26,083 bases of DNA, from NCBI GenBank assembly GCA_002315745.1, contig DCID01000053.1, positions 1 to 26,083 on the forward strand. The letters run 5' to 3'. The notes under the pieces are model-generated. The model saw only the letters and a list, made by a program, of their open reading frames with translations. It made no database searches and was not told the origin of the DNA. A program made the position numbers and the translations under genes. The stretch is from Bacteroidales bacterium UBA1735 (lineage in GTDB: Bacteria > Bacteroidota > Bacteroidia > Bacteroidales > Paludibacteraceae). This document shows, piece after piece, positions 5,796-14,104 of this stretch. Within the stretch, counting starts at the first letter, position 1. Every line of letters starts with the position of its first letter.

Positions 5796-5825
5796 TCCGA
5801 TTTACATTTTGCACCCGATTTTTGC

Positions 5826-5853
5826 CAAAAAAGGAAGTCTGTTCACTTTTTTG
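5826..5853 (-). terminator. Weak AT-rich hairpin, possible end of the polysaccharide operon
   Basis: CAAAAAAG (5826-5833) and CTTTTTTG (5846-5853) are perfect 8-base inverted repeats with a 12-base loop, about 75 bp after the last gene of the long operon. The stem is AT-only apart from its ends, so it is a weak candidate. The rest of 5731-5926 shows only the promoter above. Confidence 0.3.
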
Positions 5854-5926
5854 TTAACAACAGTGGGGTGGCTAATTCGTGGAGCATAGCGGCTGAGCTA
5901 ATACCCCTCCATATTTCGTTTTGGTT

Positions 5927-7054
5927 TTACTTTTCGAAACAATCAAGTCCAACTACACGGACATTACCCTCTACAGCGTCGTAGAGCCAGTTGGCTATAC
6001 TGCCGTTTCCACCACGGTCCGTGTGGAAATCTTTGCCTGTTTCAATGGTGTGTACCGTCAGATTGGTGGCTTCATTAAAGATCATATCATCCCATATGAA
6101 AACACCTGCCGTACTGTCCATAGCCAGAAGACTGGTTACAAATCTTTGCAATCGCTGTTGGAAGATCTCGCCCTCCTCTTTTGTACCGAGAGTCTTGGCG
6201 CCATGTTCAAAATAATTATTGTAGGTGACCAGTGCGAAATCGCGAACTGAGCAGGTGAAAAGGATTTTTACGTATGGTTTGTCCTGATGGAGCGCTGTGA
6301 GGCAGTCCAAAACGGAGTTGTCGCTATGAAAGCGATTGGCGATATGCTCAGGAGCCTGCCATACATTCTTGCACACCTCAGGGAACTTATCCCAGTACAA
6401 TTGCGAAGCATCTACACAGGTGACAAAATTCTTAACCTCAGGGAATAGCTCTGTGATATCCTCCGAGAGGAAGGATGTGCCAAATCCACCTGCACTGGAG
6501 CCGGTTACAACGATGGCATCAGGTGTACCCACATAAGGCATCACCCTATCCATAAAGAGTCTAAAATTGGTATAGCCATGATGATAGAGCGTATCCAGCT
6601 GACCCTCCAGATTGATATACTCAAATTCACCTGAACCGATGTGGAAGTCACCGGTTGTATAAGGCAGAAGTGCTACCGACCAGTCTTTGAACGGGTTGGT
6701 TGCCGTATCATTACCAAAACTGCTCTTGAAGCAATTATAAGCAATTTGTTTCCACAGGGTCATGTCATCAAAAAAGAAGAATCCCAGACTGTCTTTGGAT
6801 AAGCCGTGTGCAGCACTATAAGCATCCACACTTACGCCACCGCCATAGAAAAAGATGACGAGTTTGTTTTCAGCGCCTTTTTTGAAGGCTCCCACCCATT
6901 GTTCGCCAGTAGATGTTACAGCGCCATCTGGTGTAACAAGATAAATTTCACCTTTCTTAACAGGTTTAGAACCAAGTTCTGCATAGGTTGTACTCTGATT
7001 TTTACAACCTGTAAAAGCTGCAATGGCAGCGATAAAAATGAATAACTTTTTCAT
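5927..7054 (-). CDS. Pectinacetylesterase/NOTUM-family lipoprotein hydrolase, 375 aa
   Basis: Exported serine carboxylesterase. The N-terminus MKKLFIFIAAIAAFTGC is a lipoprotein signal with C17 as the lipidation site. The ATG at 7054 is chosen for this reason over a longer ORF beginning within the preceding gene. Family motifs are KLVIFFYGGGVSVD (64-77, oxyanion hole), LPYTTGDFHIGSG (130-142, compare PYCTGDVHIG in pectinacetylesterases) and VVTGSSAGGFGTSF (182-195), with nucleophile S187. D and H of the triad are likely in the C-terminal third (FIWDDMIF; TVHTIETGKDFH). By family it would remove acetyl groups from a polysaccharide or another O-acyl group. It closes a run of same-strand genes 49 bp behind the flavodoxin. 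It may trim acetyl groups added by the operon's acetyltransferase, which is an inference from the neighbourhood. Confidence 0.8.
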   Translation of the reverse strand: MKKLFIFIAAIAAFTGCKNQSTTYAELGSKPVKKGEIYLVTPDGAVTSTGEQWVGAFKKGAENKLVIFFYGGGVSVDAYSAAHGLSKDSLGFFFFDDMTLWKQIAYNCFKSSFGNDTATNPFKDWSVALLPYTTGDFHIGSGEFEYINLEGQLDTLYHHGYTNFRLFMDRVMPYVGTPDAIVVTGSSAGGFGTSFLSEDITELFPEVKNFVTCVDASQLYWDKFPEVCKNVWQAPEHIANRFHSDNSVLDCLTALHQDKPYVKILFTCSVRDFALVTYNNYFEHGAKTLGTKEEGEIFQQRLQRFVTSLLAMDSTAGVFIWDDMIFNEATNLTVHTIETGKDFHTDRGGNGSIANWLYDAVEGNVRVVGLDCFEK

Positions 7055-7103
7055 AATGAATATATTATTTGGTTGATTGTTTATGTTTCCGTTTACTGCT
7101 GCT

Positions 7104-7634
7104 TCATAACTGCATCCATCTGACCAAAGGAGCGATTGATTCTTTCGAAGAATTATCACTATTGTGGCTCATCATATAAACCACATTCAGAATAGTTTTG
7201 CGGATAGGGAACAAAATGAACGAAAGAATCTTCATCATCCTGATTTGTTTATAAAGATAAACTCTTTCGTCTTCTGGAAGCGCCTCGAGATTCATTCCTC
7301 CACGGAAGTAAAACTGCGGTGCTGATTTAGCTTGCGGGATGCTTTTGTGGATTTTCTTGAAAATCGATGGTATTACAGGGTTATCGGCTGGAGATCCGCC
7401 TACCACGAAAACAATGACTTTTTTCAAGCCTTTGCTCAGTTCGGCAAAACGTTCTCTGTGAGGTACGTCTCCCATACGGACATGACTGCCAAAAATTACG
7501 ACATCGTATTGAGATAATTTCTCGCTGTCAACATGATCAACAAAGGCGCAATCAGCACCTACTGCTTCTGAGATCCACTCGGCATATCGCTTGGTAAAGC
7601 CAGTGATTGAAGAATAAACGACTATACTTTTCAT
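7104..7634 (-). CDS. Flavodoxin-domain protein (HemG-like), 176 aa
   Basis: FMN-binding flavodoxin fold. The first strand IVVYSSITGFTKRYAEWI (3-20) carries the phosphate-binding S-x-TGxTK loop, followed by YDVVIFGSHVRMG and VIVFVVGGSPAD for the isoalloxazine loops. The general plan resembles HemG-type protoporphyrinogen oxidase and related flavodoxins. The C-terminus has a short hydrophobic stretch (ILSFILFPIRKTILNVVYMM) that could associate with the membrane. The ATG at 7634 is preferred over a longer ORF beginning in the intergenic T-run. It lies 39 bp after GT4 and 49 bp before the esterase lipoprotein on the same strand. No promoter consensus is visible in front of it. Its tie to the polysaccharide pathway is not clear. 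Confidence 0.8.
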   Translation of the reverse strand: MKSIVVYSSITGFTKRYAEWISEAVGADCAFVDHVDSEKLSQYDVVIFGSHVRMGDVPHRERFAELSKGLKKVIVFVVGGSPADNPVIPSIFKKIHKSIPQAKSAPQFYFRGGMNLEALPEDERVYLYKQIRMMKILSFILFPIRKTILNVVYMMSHNSDNSSKESIAPLVRWMQL

Positions 7635-7673
7635 ATTGTTTGTAAAAAAAAGAAGGGACAAAGGGGATGGTTG

Positions 7674-8834
7674 TTAGGTTGCAGATGACTGGTGATAGGT
7701 GGTGATGGTTTGCTCGAAGATTTCTGTGAGTTGCTGGGCAATGACGCGGGGAGAGAAACGCGCATCACAGTCTGCTGCGATAGCAGCACGATCATATTCG
7801 CGATAATGGGCTGCCATGTGCTCCAAACATTGAGTGAGACCATGGACATCATCCACTTCAAAGAGTAAGCCGTTTCGTTCATCGATACACTCGCGGATGC
7901 CGCCACAGATGGAGGCAATGACTGGAAGTCCGCAGGCGAGGGCTTCGAGGACGGCTACGGAGAAATTCTCTCCGCGGGAAGGCAGAATGAAACAGTCACT
8001 TTGTCGCAGTAAATCCGCAATAAAAGCCTTATCGTGTTTGCCCAATAAATGGATAGAGTCGGCTAAGTGCAACTCGTCGATTTGTGCTTGCAGACGAGCC
8101 CGTTCTTCGCCATTGCCAATGATGTTGAGTTCCCATTGACCAGCAGGCAAATTAGCCTGCGCGAGTGCTTGTATGAGTAGGTCAAATCCTTTTCGATATA
8201 CCAAAGAACCTGTGGCGACCAAACGGATCTTGTTATTTGAAATGGTTGGCGTAAAATAGAACTCTGAACCGTATGTGTTGTGCACCACGTGGGAGTCTCT
8301 AGAGAAATGTCTCATCAATGCCTTTCGTAATGTCTCCGATACCGCGATAAGTCCATCTACGTGCCGATAGGCAATGGGTGATTGATAACCTGTCATAGTA
8401 TCTAACTTGGTATCGTTGAATCGCTCTAAATGTTCGATACCCACCAATGGTATATGTTCCTTTTTGCACGTAGGAATAGCCAAAACAGTATTGAAGAAGA
8501 ACTGTCCGTAGATGACATCGGGTTTGCCCTGCTCCTTGATAACGCGACGAAGAAGTTGCCCCATTATCCACTGGTCAATGGCTAATTTGTGCTTCTTGAC
8601 CATCAGCATCGTGGTAACGCCCGGTAGGATATATTGGTTGTAATAGGTGATGCCATTATGCGTAAATCGTGTCATCCGATGGGTGCGATATTCGAGTAAG
8701 AAGCGACGGTCAAAACTAACCACCACCACCTTGTGTCCGATGGAAGCAAGTGCTTCGGCTTGGTCTTTTTCAAAGCAGCCCCATTGCGGGTGTTTAGCCG
8801 TGGGATAACCACGTGCAATCATAAGAATATACAT
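7674..8834 (-). CDS. GT4-family glycosyltransferase, 386 aa
   Basis: GT-B fold glycosyltransferase. The N-terminal acceptor domain begins MYILMIARGYPTAKHPQWG and includes GIEHLERFN. The donor domain starts LVATGSLVYRKGFDLLIQAL and carries IIGNGEERARL, LLGKHDK and the E-x7-E signature in SRGENFSVAVLEALACGLPV, typical of GT4 retaining enzymes. It would add a sugar to the lipid-linked repeat unit on the cytoplasmic face. The ATG at 8834 is used; a TTG at 8840 adjoining the previous stop is an alternative. It follows the ATP-grasp gene by a few bases, so it is part of the polysaccharide operon. The sugar specificity cannot be read from sequence. Confidence 0.9.
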   Translation of the reverse strand: MYILMIARGYPTAKHPQWGCFEKDQAEALASIGHKVVVVSFDRRFLLEYRTHRMTRFTHNGITYYNQYILPGVTTMLMVKKHKLAIDQWIMGQLLRRVIKEQGKPDVIYGQFFFNTVLAIPTCKKEHIPLVGIEHLERFNDTKLDTMTGYQSPIAYRHVDGLIAVSETLRKALMRHFSRDSHVVHNTYGSEFYFTPTISNNKIRLVATGSLVYRKGFDLLIQALAQANLPAGQWELNIIGNGEERARLQAQIDELHLADSIHLLGKHDKAFIADLLRQSDCFILPSRGENFSVAVLEALACGLPVIASICGGIRECIDERNGLLFEVDDVHGLTQCLEHMAAHYREYDRAAIAADCDARFSPRVIAQQLTEIFEQTITTYHQSSAT

Positions 8835-8840
8835 AATCAA

Positions 8841-9839
8841 CTAGTTGACAGGTTTGAGATCTTTGGTTAACGAATTGTATAATGGCCATAATCCTTCTCC
8901 ATGCATTTGCTCGGAAGTGAAGTCGGCATCGTTATTGCCTTCGATAAGTAAGAATTTACCGCCTTCTAAGATAACCACATCCCATCCAACATAGCGAACT
9001 GTAGGCAGGCGTTTGGCGGCTGCTTGAATGAAGGCTTTACATTCCTCCCAATAGGGAATACGATAACCGATAATCTGTTTTTTGGAATTGGGATGGATGA
9101 AGAATATTTCTTCGTCCTCGTTAAAACCAGGTTCTTTGATAAACCCAGTCGGTACATCAATATTGGCGATGATACCTCCTGAACAGAAGTTATCCACACG
9201 GCTCTCGTTGACGCCCATTCGGACACAAGCGGTCGCGATGGTCACTTCTTGGGTGGTATCATTATAGACCGATGTGACACGCACCGTATTGATGGATTCG
9301 GGATGGAACGCTGCCAATTCTTTACATTGCACAATCTTTTCCTCGATGAGGTAGGGAATACCCGAGTGCTTGAGTTCGGTGTATTTCTCTGCCAAATCGA
9401 CTTGAGCGGGGATAAATGTGTGAATACCCTTACCCTGTAGGGACATAGCATCTTTAACAAATACCTCTTGTAGCGGTTGGCAAAAAGCAATGAATTGCTC
9501 TTGGGTGGCTTCGGCTAAGTTAATACTTTGGCGACCGAGTAAGTCGCGGAAGAGTGCGTTGAACTGCGCCTTATCGCGAAGTAAGTTGAAGTCTGACCAA
9601 CGATTGCAGCGGTCTTGGATGCGAATGAACTTACGGTAAGTAATATAACTCGACCGACCGAAGATACGTTTGTGATAGAAATCGTACGCAAAGTAGTCAT
9701 AGATGGAGGCTCCATTGATGATAAAGGAGATAATCCAATCTATGAAATAGCATACTTCGAGGAAGATACCGCCACGTACGTAGAGGTTGTACATTTCGCT
9801 AAAGCGCGAAAAGATGTAACTGATTTGAACTTTTTTCAT
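8841..9839 (-). CDS. Sugar-transfer-associated ATP-grasp protein, 332 aa
   Basis: Matches the ATP-grasp family found in polysaccharide loci (alpha-L-glutamate-ligase-like). Likely ATP- and metal-binding segments are SGIPYLIEEKIVQ, SINTVRVTSVYN, CVRMGVNESRVDNFCSGGI and the C-terminal KFLLIEGNNDADF. The N-terminal 60 residues are aromatic and hydrophobic (CYFIDWIISFIING), perhaps a membrane-associated region. ATP-grasp enzymes join a carboxylate to an amine or thiol, so it may attach an amino acid or similar acid to a sugar; the real substrate is unknown. Its start overlaps the WbsX stop by four bases, so the two are translationally coupled, a pairing that fits joint action on the same side group. 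Confidence 0.85.
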   Translation of the reverse strand: MKKVQISYIFSRFSEMYNLYVRGGIFLEVCYFIDWIISFIINGASIYDYFAYDFYHKRIFGRSSYITYRKFIRIQDRCNRWSDFNLLRDKAQFNALFRDLLGRQSINLAEATQEQFIAFCQPLQEVFVKDAMSLQGKGIHTFIPAQVDLAEKYTELKHSGIPYLIEEKIVQCKELAAFHPESINTVRVTSVYNDTTQEVTIATACVRMGVNESRVDNFCSGGIIANIDVPTGFIKEPGFNEDEEIFFIHPNSKKQIIGYRIPYWEECKAFIQAAAKRLPTVRYVGWDVVILEGGKFLLIEGNNDADFTSEQMHGEGLWPLYNSLTKDLKPVN

Positions 9840-10984
9840 ACCAAATGTTTTTTTAATACGTCTAAATAGCCATGCCCGTACTGCATGTCGGGCTCGATAT
9901 AGTTACCCTCAGCCCATTCGTTCCAGGACATGAGGAAGATGATCTTATGCTCGTCTTTTTTATCTTTGACTAAGTCCAATGCTTGCTTCAACTGACGTTC
10001 AAAGACGGCAGGGGTGCTGTTGGTGTAGATACGCGCTTTGGTACCACTACGCGGACTACGATCCCAGTTGGGCATTAAGGTGGGGTAGATATTTTCTTCC
10101 TTATCCTCGGGGGTATAGAGGTACTGATTGATTGTTGCTTGGTCGCAGACAGAAACAGGGAAACGCTTGAAGAGACGGATACTGATGGCGCGACGGATGA
10201 CATCCCATAGCGAACGACATTGCTGCTCTGCCAAGAAGTACCCACGTGAGTTGATGGCATCTATGCCCAACCCGAAGGTCTCAGCGTAGTTAGCTGTTGC
10301 CATAGAAGCCTGCTTGTTCAGCAAACCTTGTACCGATTTCTGATCTTCGCGAAGACTAAAATCCAACCCTACAAAGTGAATGCCTTTGAGCCCATTCTCG
10401 CGGGCTAACTGTTGCCATAAGTCAATAAACGCTTTGCAATTAGGTATATCCGATGGTCGCCAAATATAGAAAATGGGCTTGCCATCGACGGTTATATATC
10501 GTTTATCTTGGAAGGCGGGCAGTACATCGGCGAAATGAAGACGATACTCTTCTTCGGTATAGACCATTTGCATCAGGGTCTGCTCTTTGATTTGGCGCGT
10601 CCCGGCTTCCCAACTCTTGTTCGTCCACGAGTGATTCGCCCAACCGAGGCAGAAAGGATAATCGGGTTTGCCCGAGGCGAGTACCTCGTTAAACGGACGC
10701 TGTAACAACTGATGCTCATGGTCAAACCAATAGTGCCAGTAGCAGAATCCTTCGATGCCCGCTTCGCGTGCCATCTGGGCTTGCTGCTCGCGTACTTCGG
10801 GCAGGCGCAGGTCGTAGAAACCCAAGTCGGCTGGGATACGAGGCTGGTTATGTCCTCTAAACAAGGCTTTGGCGCGGGCAACATTTGTCCACTCGGTAAA
10901 TCCTTTGCCCCACCATTGGTCATTCTCTGGTATGGGGTGATATTGCGGTAAATAAAAGGCGATAACTCTTGCTTTTGTTTTCAT
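9836..10984 (-). CDS. wbsX: WbsX-family glycosyltransferase / GH99-like protein, 382 aa
   Basis: Recognised from ARVIAFYLPQYHPIPENDQW at the start, WWGKGFTEWTNV (24-35), GFCYWHYWF, PFCLGWANHSWTNKSW and the C-terminal SWNEWAEGNYIEPD. All are hallmarks of the WbsX / GH99-like family in O-antigen and capsule loci. The fold is related to endo-mannosidase-type (GH99) TIM barrels, and the exact reaction is unproven, so glycosyltransferase is the conventional label. No signal peptide is seen, so it acts in the cytoplasm. It lies 12 bp after the exported deacetylase-like gene and overlaps the ATP-grasp start. Confidence 0.92.
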   Translation of the reverse strand: MKTKARVIAFYLPQYHPIPENDQWWGKGFTEWTNVARAKALFRGHNQPRIPADLGFYDLRLPEVREQQAQMAREAGIEGFCYWHYWFDHEHQLLQRPFNEVLASGKPDYPFCLGWANHSWTNKSWEAGTRQIKEQTLMQMVYTEEEYRLHFADVLPAFQDKRYITVDGKPIFYIWRPSDIPNCKAFIDLWQQLARENGLKGIHFVGLDFSLREDQKSVQGLLNKQASMATANYAETFGLGIDAINSRGYFLAEQQCRSLWDVIRRAISIRLFKRFPVSVCDQATINQYLYTPEDKEENIYPTLMPNWDRSPRSGTKARIYTNSTPAVFERQLKQALDLVKDKKDEHKIIFLMSWNEWAEGNYIEPDMQYGHGYLDVLKKHLV

Positions 10985-10996
10985 TGCATATATGGT

Positions 10997-12460
10997 TTAA
11001 TTGCGTATACATATTTTATAGGAGGCATTGGCTTCGGAACGAATGATATAGAAGCCGCATCTCATTTGGTCATGTTGTCTGCCGTCTAAGGTGTATATTT
11101 TATATCTGCCTGCTAGTGCTAACTGATTGATTTTATCAATAGCCTCACGGTCCAGTCCCCAAAAATCTTCTGTATTATCCACACCAATGACACAATGAGG
11201 ATAGTTATAGGCAGTCCCTAAGATGCCGTACATATCTTGTCCTGTTTGCCCACCTTTGGTGAACATACCCGTAGAATAAGTGTTACCAAAAATAGAGAAT
11301 CCCTCTTGAGCGATTACATTACGGATACCCTTTTGTTTCGCGTAAGCAAAGAGTTCGTGTACCATCGCTAAGCGTGTGCCAGGACATGGATACCATTCGC
11401 TCCAATTGCTGATACCTAATCGTGCAGGAGGTGTGTCTAAGGCTGCGAGGATAGTATCTGTGTCTAAAATAGGATGCACCCATTCGTCTGGATAAGTTCC
11501 ACCATTACTGCGTAATTGAGAAGATATGCAATTATTCCAACAAGGACGATAGGCATGCATAAAAAATACGATCCAACCATTGGTTTGTACGGTTTCATCT
11601 ATGAGTGTCTTCCATTGTTGGAGTTCGATGGCATGATAGGCATTGTCGGTGGCTATTTCTCCGCCACTGACATCCAATTGAAAACGAGTGGCACACGTAG
11701 TAAGGGGTGGCGTGTTGATACTGGAGATATCTTTGGTTATATCAAAGGTGTATGGCATAAACTCTGCCACATGCGGACAGATGGCGTGTGAACCTGTATT
11801 GGCGGGATAAACGCCTGTCTCCACACAGAAGCCTAACGAATCGGCTATCTCTAAATAGCGTTTCCATTGGTAATCTATCGGGAAAGAAGGATTAAAACGA
11901 GCCACTTTGTTTGAGGCATAATCCATCAAATAAGGACGGATATATTCTTTGGGAACGGGTAGCCATTGCGTTTTATCTTTGGAGGCATAGTAATTGGATT
12001 GAGTTTGTTGGTCGTATACTATGGTAGTGGACATAGATTGGTAGTCGTCCCAGTTGGTTGATTCGCTCAGAATCTGTTGGGCTAAGGAGGATGATAGGCC
12101 ATTCACCTCATACGTTAATCGCACATAGCGTGCAGTCATCGTGTGGCACGACACTTCCCAACCGAAGTCATCTTGCATTTTTTTAACTACTTGTCCATTG
12201 TAGTTGAGTTGGATAGGTGTGTCGGTAAAACCCATACGCTGTCCTTCGGCACTAAGACATCCTTTCACGCCTGCGCTATGTAAGAGTGGAAAATAAATAG
12301 AGGCATAACCGCCAATCCAATTTGGATTGGTTGAGGCGTAAGAGGATAGGATATACTTATCCATCGTGTCATCGTCAAAGATGGAGAAGATAGGTTCTAT
12401 AGCTATTGCATGGCAGCAAATGCTAATCAATAATCCTATGAACAATAATCGTTTAATCAC
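10997..12460 (-). CDS. Exported NodB-like polysaccharide deacetylase relative, 487 aa
   Basis: Starts with GTG (12460). The N-terminus IKRLLFIGLLISICCHAIA is a signal peptide, cleaved probably after AIA. The mature protein opens with FSIFDDDTMDKY (D29-D31), like the TFDDG motif of NodB deacetylases, followed by WEVSCHTMTARY (H106). The normal second metal histidine of H-S/T-x-x-H is not seen (HTMTA), so the metal site is incomplete or different. Further conserved-looking parts are GFCVETGVYPANTGSH and WIVFFMHAYRPCW. The last 40 residues (YKIYTLDGRQ, GFYIIRSEANASYKICIRN) resemble a compact C-terminal secretion/sorting segment of Bacteroidota. It overlaps the acetyltransferase by 8 bp. It would act outside the cytoplasm, modifying or trimming the polymer, if active at all. 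Confidence 0.7.
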   Translation of the reverse strand: MIKRLLFIGLLISICCHAIAIEPIFSIFDDDTMDKYILSSYASTNPNWIGGYASIYFPLLHSAGVKGCLSAEGQRMGFTDTPIQLNYNGQVVKKMQDDFGWEVSCHTMTARYVRLTYEVNGLSSSLAQQILSESTNWDDYQSMSTTIVYDQQTQSNYYASKDKTQWLPVPKEYIRPYLMDYASNKVARFNPSFPIDYQWKRYLEIADSLGFCVETGVYPANTGSHAICPHVAEFMPYTFDITKDISSINTPPLTTCATRFQLDVSGGEIATDNAYHAIELQQWKTLIDETVQTNGWIVFFMHAYRPCWNNCISSQLRSNGGTYPDEWVHPILDTDTILAALDTPPARLGISNWSEWYPCPGTRLAMVHELFAYAKQKGIRNVIAQEGFSIFGNTYSTGMFTKGGQTGQDMYGILGTAYNYPHCVIGVDNTEDFWGLDREAIDKINQLALAGRYKIYTLDGRQHDQMRCGFYIIRSEANASYKICIRN

Positions 12461-13019
12461 AAAGTTGCTTAACTATTTTTGCAGGAATACCTACAGCCAT
12501 GGAATATGCAGGGATGTCATGGGTTACTACACTATTGGCACCAACGATGACACCATCACCGATGGTAACTCCTGGCATCACGCATACGTTATTGCCTAAC
12601 CATACGTTATTACCTATAGTGACAGCCCCTTTGGACACGATGGGGCGTTCAGCGGGATGGATATTCAGTTGCTCGCGTACAAACGCACCATGACTATTAT
12701 CGGTGATAAGTACGTTCGTGCCTGTAAGTAGATTCTGACCAATTACTATTCGATTTTTCGCGGTGATGTGGCAATACTCTCTAATTTTACAGCCATCACC
12801 TATGATAATACATCCATCATCCCAAACAGTAAGTTGGAGGTTGGAACCAAAGGATACGTGATTGCCTATTTCTATTTTGTTTAATCCTTTTAATGCCATT
12901 ATAGGAGGAAATAGATAGGAGTGTGTCCCAAAGTGCTTAAAATACCGCTTTACAAATTGCGTGAATATTTTAGCCCGCAAGTTGTTCTTCTTTTTCCAAT
13001 ATGTGTATAATAAATTCAT
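12453..13019 (-). CDS. Left-handed beta-helix (hexapeptide) O-acetyltransferase, 188 aa
   Basis: Sugar or antigen acetyltransferase of the WbbJ/Maa/NodL type. Hexapeptide repeats run from IEIGNHVSFGSNLQLTVWDD through IIIGDGCKIREYCHITA and VTIGNNVWLGNNVCVMPGVT to VIVGANSVVTHDIP. The likely catalytic histidine is in ITDNSHGAF. The first 40 residues are basic and helical. Length is normal for the family. It would transfer acetyl from acetyl-CoA to a hydroxyl of the repeat unit. It starts 8 bp after the pyruvyl transferase stop. The esterase lipoprotein at the operon end is a possible opposing enzyme. Confidence 0.9.
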   Translation of the reverse strand: MNLLYTYWKKKNNLRAKIFTQFVKRYFKHFGTHSYLFPPIMALKGLNKIEIGNHVSFGSNLQLTVWDDGCIIIGDGCKIREYCHITAKNRIVIGQNLLTGTNVLITDNSHGAFVREQLNIHPAERPIVSKGAVTIGNNVWLGNNVCVMPGVTIGDGVIVGANSVVTHDIPAYSMAVGIPAKIVKQLCD

Positions 13020-13027
13020 GATTTTAT

Positions 13028-14104
13028 TTAATTTTCTTGTGTGACTGAATGTAAAAAGTCTATAGAAGCCTGTCTAATAGGTTCGATCTTGCGATCAACC
13101 ATAGAATAGTCAATATGTTTGACGTAATGAGACAAAAGCTGTTTGTTTGAAATCCAACATCCGGTTAATGAACAAACCTCCAATAGTGATGTAATCCGCT
13201 CAGACGCACCTTGACAATAGACACAGAAAGGCTTGTGATAATTGATGGCAAATGCGGTGCCGTGGAAAGATGTTGTTACTATGTATGATGCATGACGAAT
13301 AAGCGTAATGAATTGGTCTGGAGATATGGTTGATAAGTGGTGTTTATCCTCCCTAATCCTTTTGGATTGATTGTCTATCAATACATAGTCTAAGTTCAAT
13401 ATTTTTGCCAAATGCTTGATATTATTTTCAGTATATCCTTCTCGAATGCAATAGTACAATAAGTAGGGCTTTTTTGGAATGTAGCCAGAATCAGGAATAA
13501 GTTTATCCCAGTCTTGAGAATTTACTAGTAGGGTGGGATCAATTGTTTGATGGACGGAGAAACCCATTCTGCGAATAGCATCCATCAAGGCATTTTCACG
13601 AACAGATATGATATCCATATTTTGAAGCAAAGACTTAAAGGTGTTCAAATCTTCCTCCATTTGTGGAATTTTGTCAATACTTGCTGCGTAGGAAATATGC
13701 CGATTAGCTTGTATACCAATACCCCAATAAAGCGGGTTATATTGATTTATAGTTGGTTGCTTACGCCATATTTGATCAGAACCATATATGGCGATATCAA
13801 ATACATCTTCAACATGGGTGCAATATGGGTCAATATATTGAGCAATAAATGTTTGTGTATTTTTGTACCATTTTTTGTAAATAGGATATTTACATAATAA
13901 TGTCATAAATCCCCATATATGCCTCAAATAAAATGTGAATGGCTTCTTAGGAATAGGACGATACAGGTCTTGATGATACTTAGGCCAATAGTCAATAAAG
14001 TACGCGTCATGCCCCAAGGTGGCAATCGTATGTCGAAGCGCGATGGCTTGCAGTAGTGCACCATAGTTCAACGCGCGATGATATGTTAGTATTCCAATCT
14101 TCAT
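13028..14104 (-). CDS. Polysaccharide pyruvyl transferase, 358 aa
   Basis: Polysaccharide pyruvyl transferase (CsaB/WcaK-like) domain. The start MKIGILTYHRALNYGALLQA matches the family's N-terminal G-x-x-N-x-G loop. IAIYGSDQIWR, ISYAASI, ISVRENAL, IDPTLLV and IVTTSFHGTAFAI (the conserved S-x-H-G-x-x-F motif) follow in the expected order. It adds a pyruvate ketal from PEP to a sugar, usually giving the polymer a negative charge. The ATG directly abuts the stop of the MurB-like gene with no gap. The coding region is strongly AT-rich compared with the genes at the ends of the locus. Confidence 0.9.
   Translation of the reverse strand: MKIGILTYHRALNYGALLQAIALRHTIATLGHDAYFIDYWPKYHQDLYRPIPKKPFTFYLRHIWGFMTLLCKYPIYKKWYKNTQTFIAQYIDPYCTHVEDVFDIAIYGSDQIWRKQPTINQYNPLYWGIGIQANRHISYAASIDKIPQMEEDLNTFKSLLQNMDIISVRENALMDAIRRMGFSVHQTIDPTLLVNSQDWDKLIPDSGYIPKKPYLLYYCIREGYTENNIKHLAKILNLDYVLIDNQSKRIREDKHHLSTISPDQFITLIRHASYIVTTSFHGTAFAINYHKPFCVYCQGASERITSLLEVCSLTGCWISNKQLLSHYVKHIDYSMVDRKIEPIRQASIDFLHSVTQEN

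Noticed and set aside
5800..5815. Plus-strand TACATTTTGC as a promoter -7 box
   Set aside because: The spacing is TA plus three bases before TTTG, so it misses the consensus by one base, and no plus-strand gene follows.
5865..5907. Minus-strand GGGGTATTAGCTCAG, resembling the 5' end of a tRNA
   Set aside because: No anticodon stem, TTCGA arm or matching acceptor end follows; only the first 15 bases look tRNA-like.
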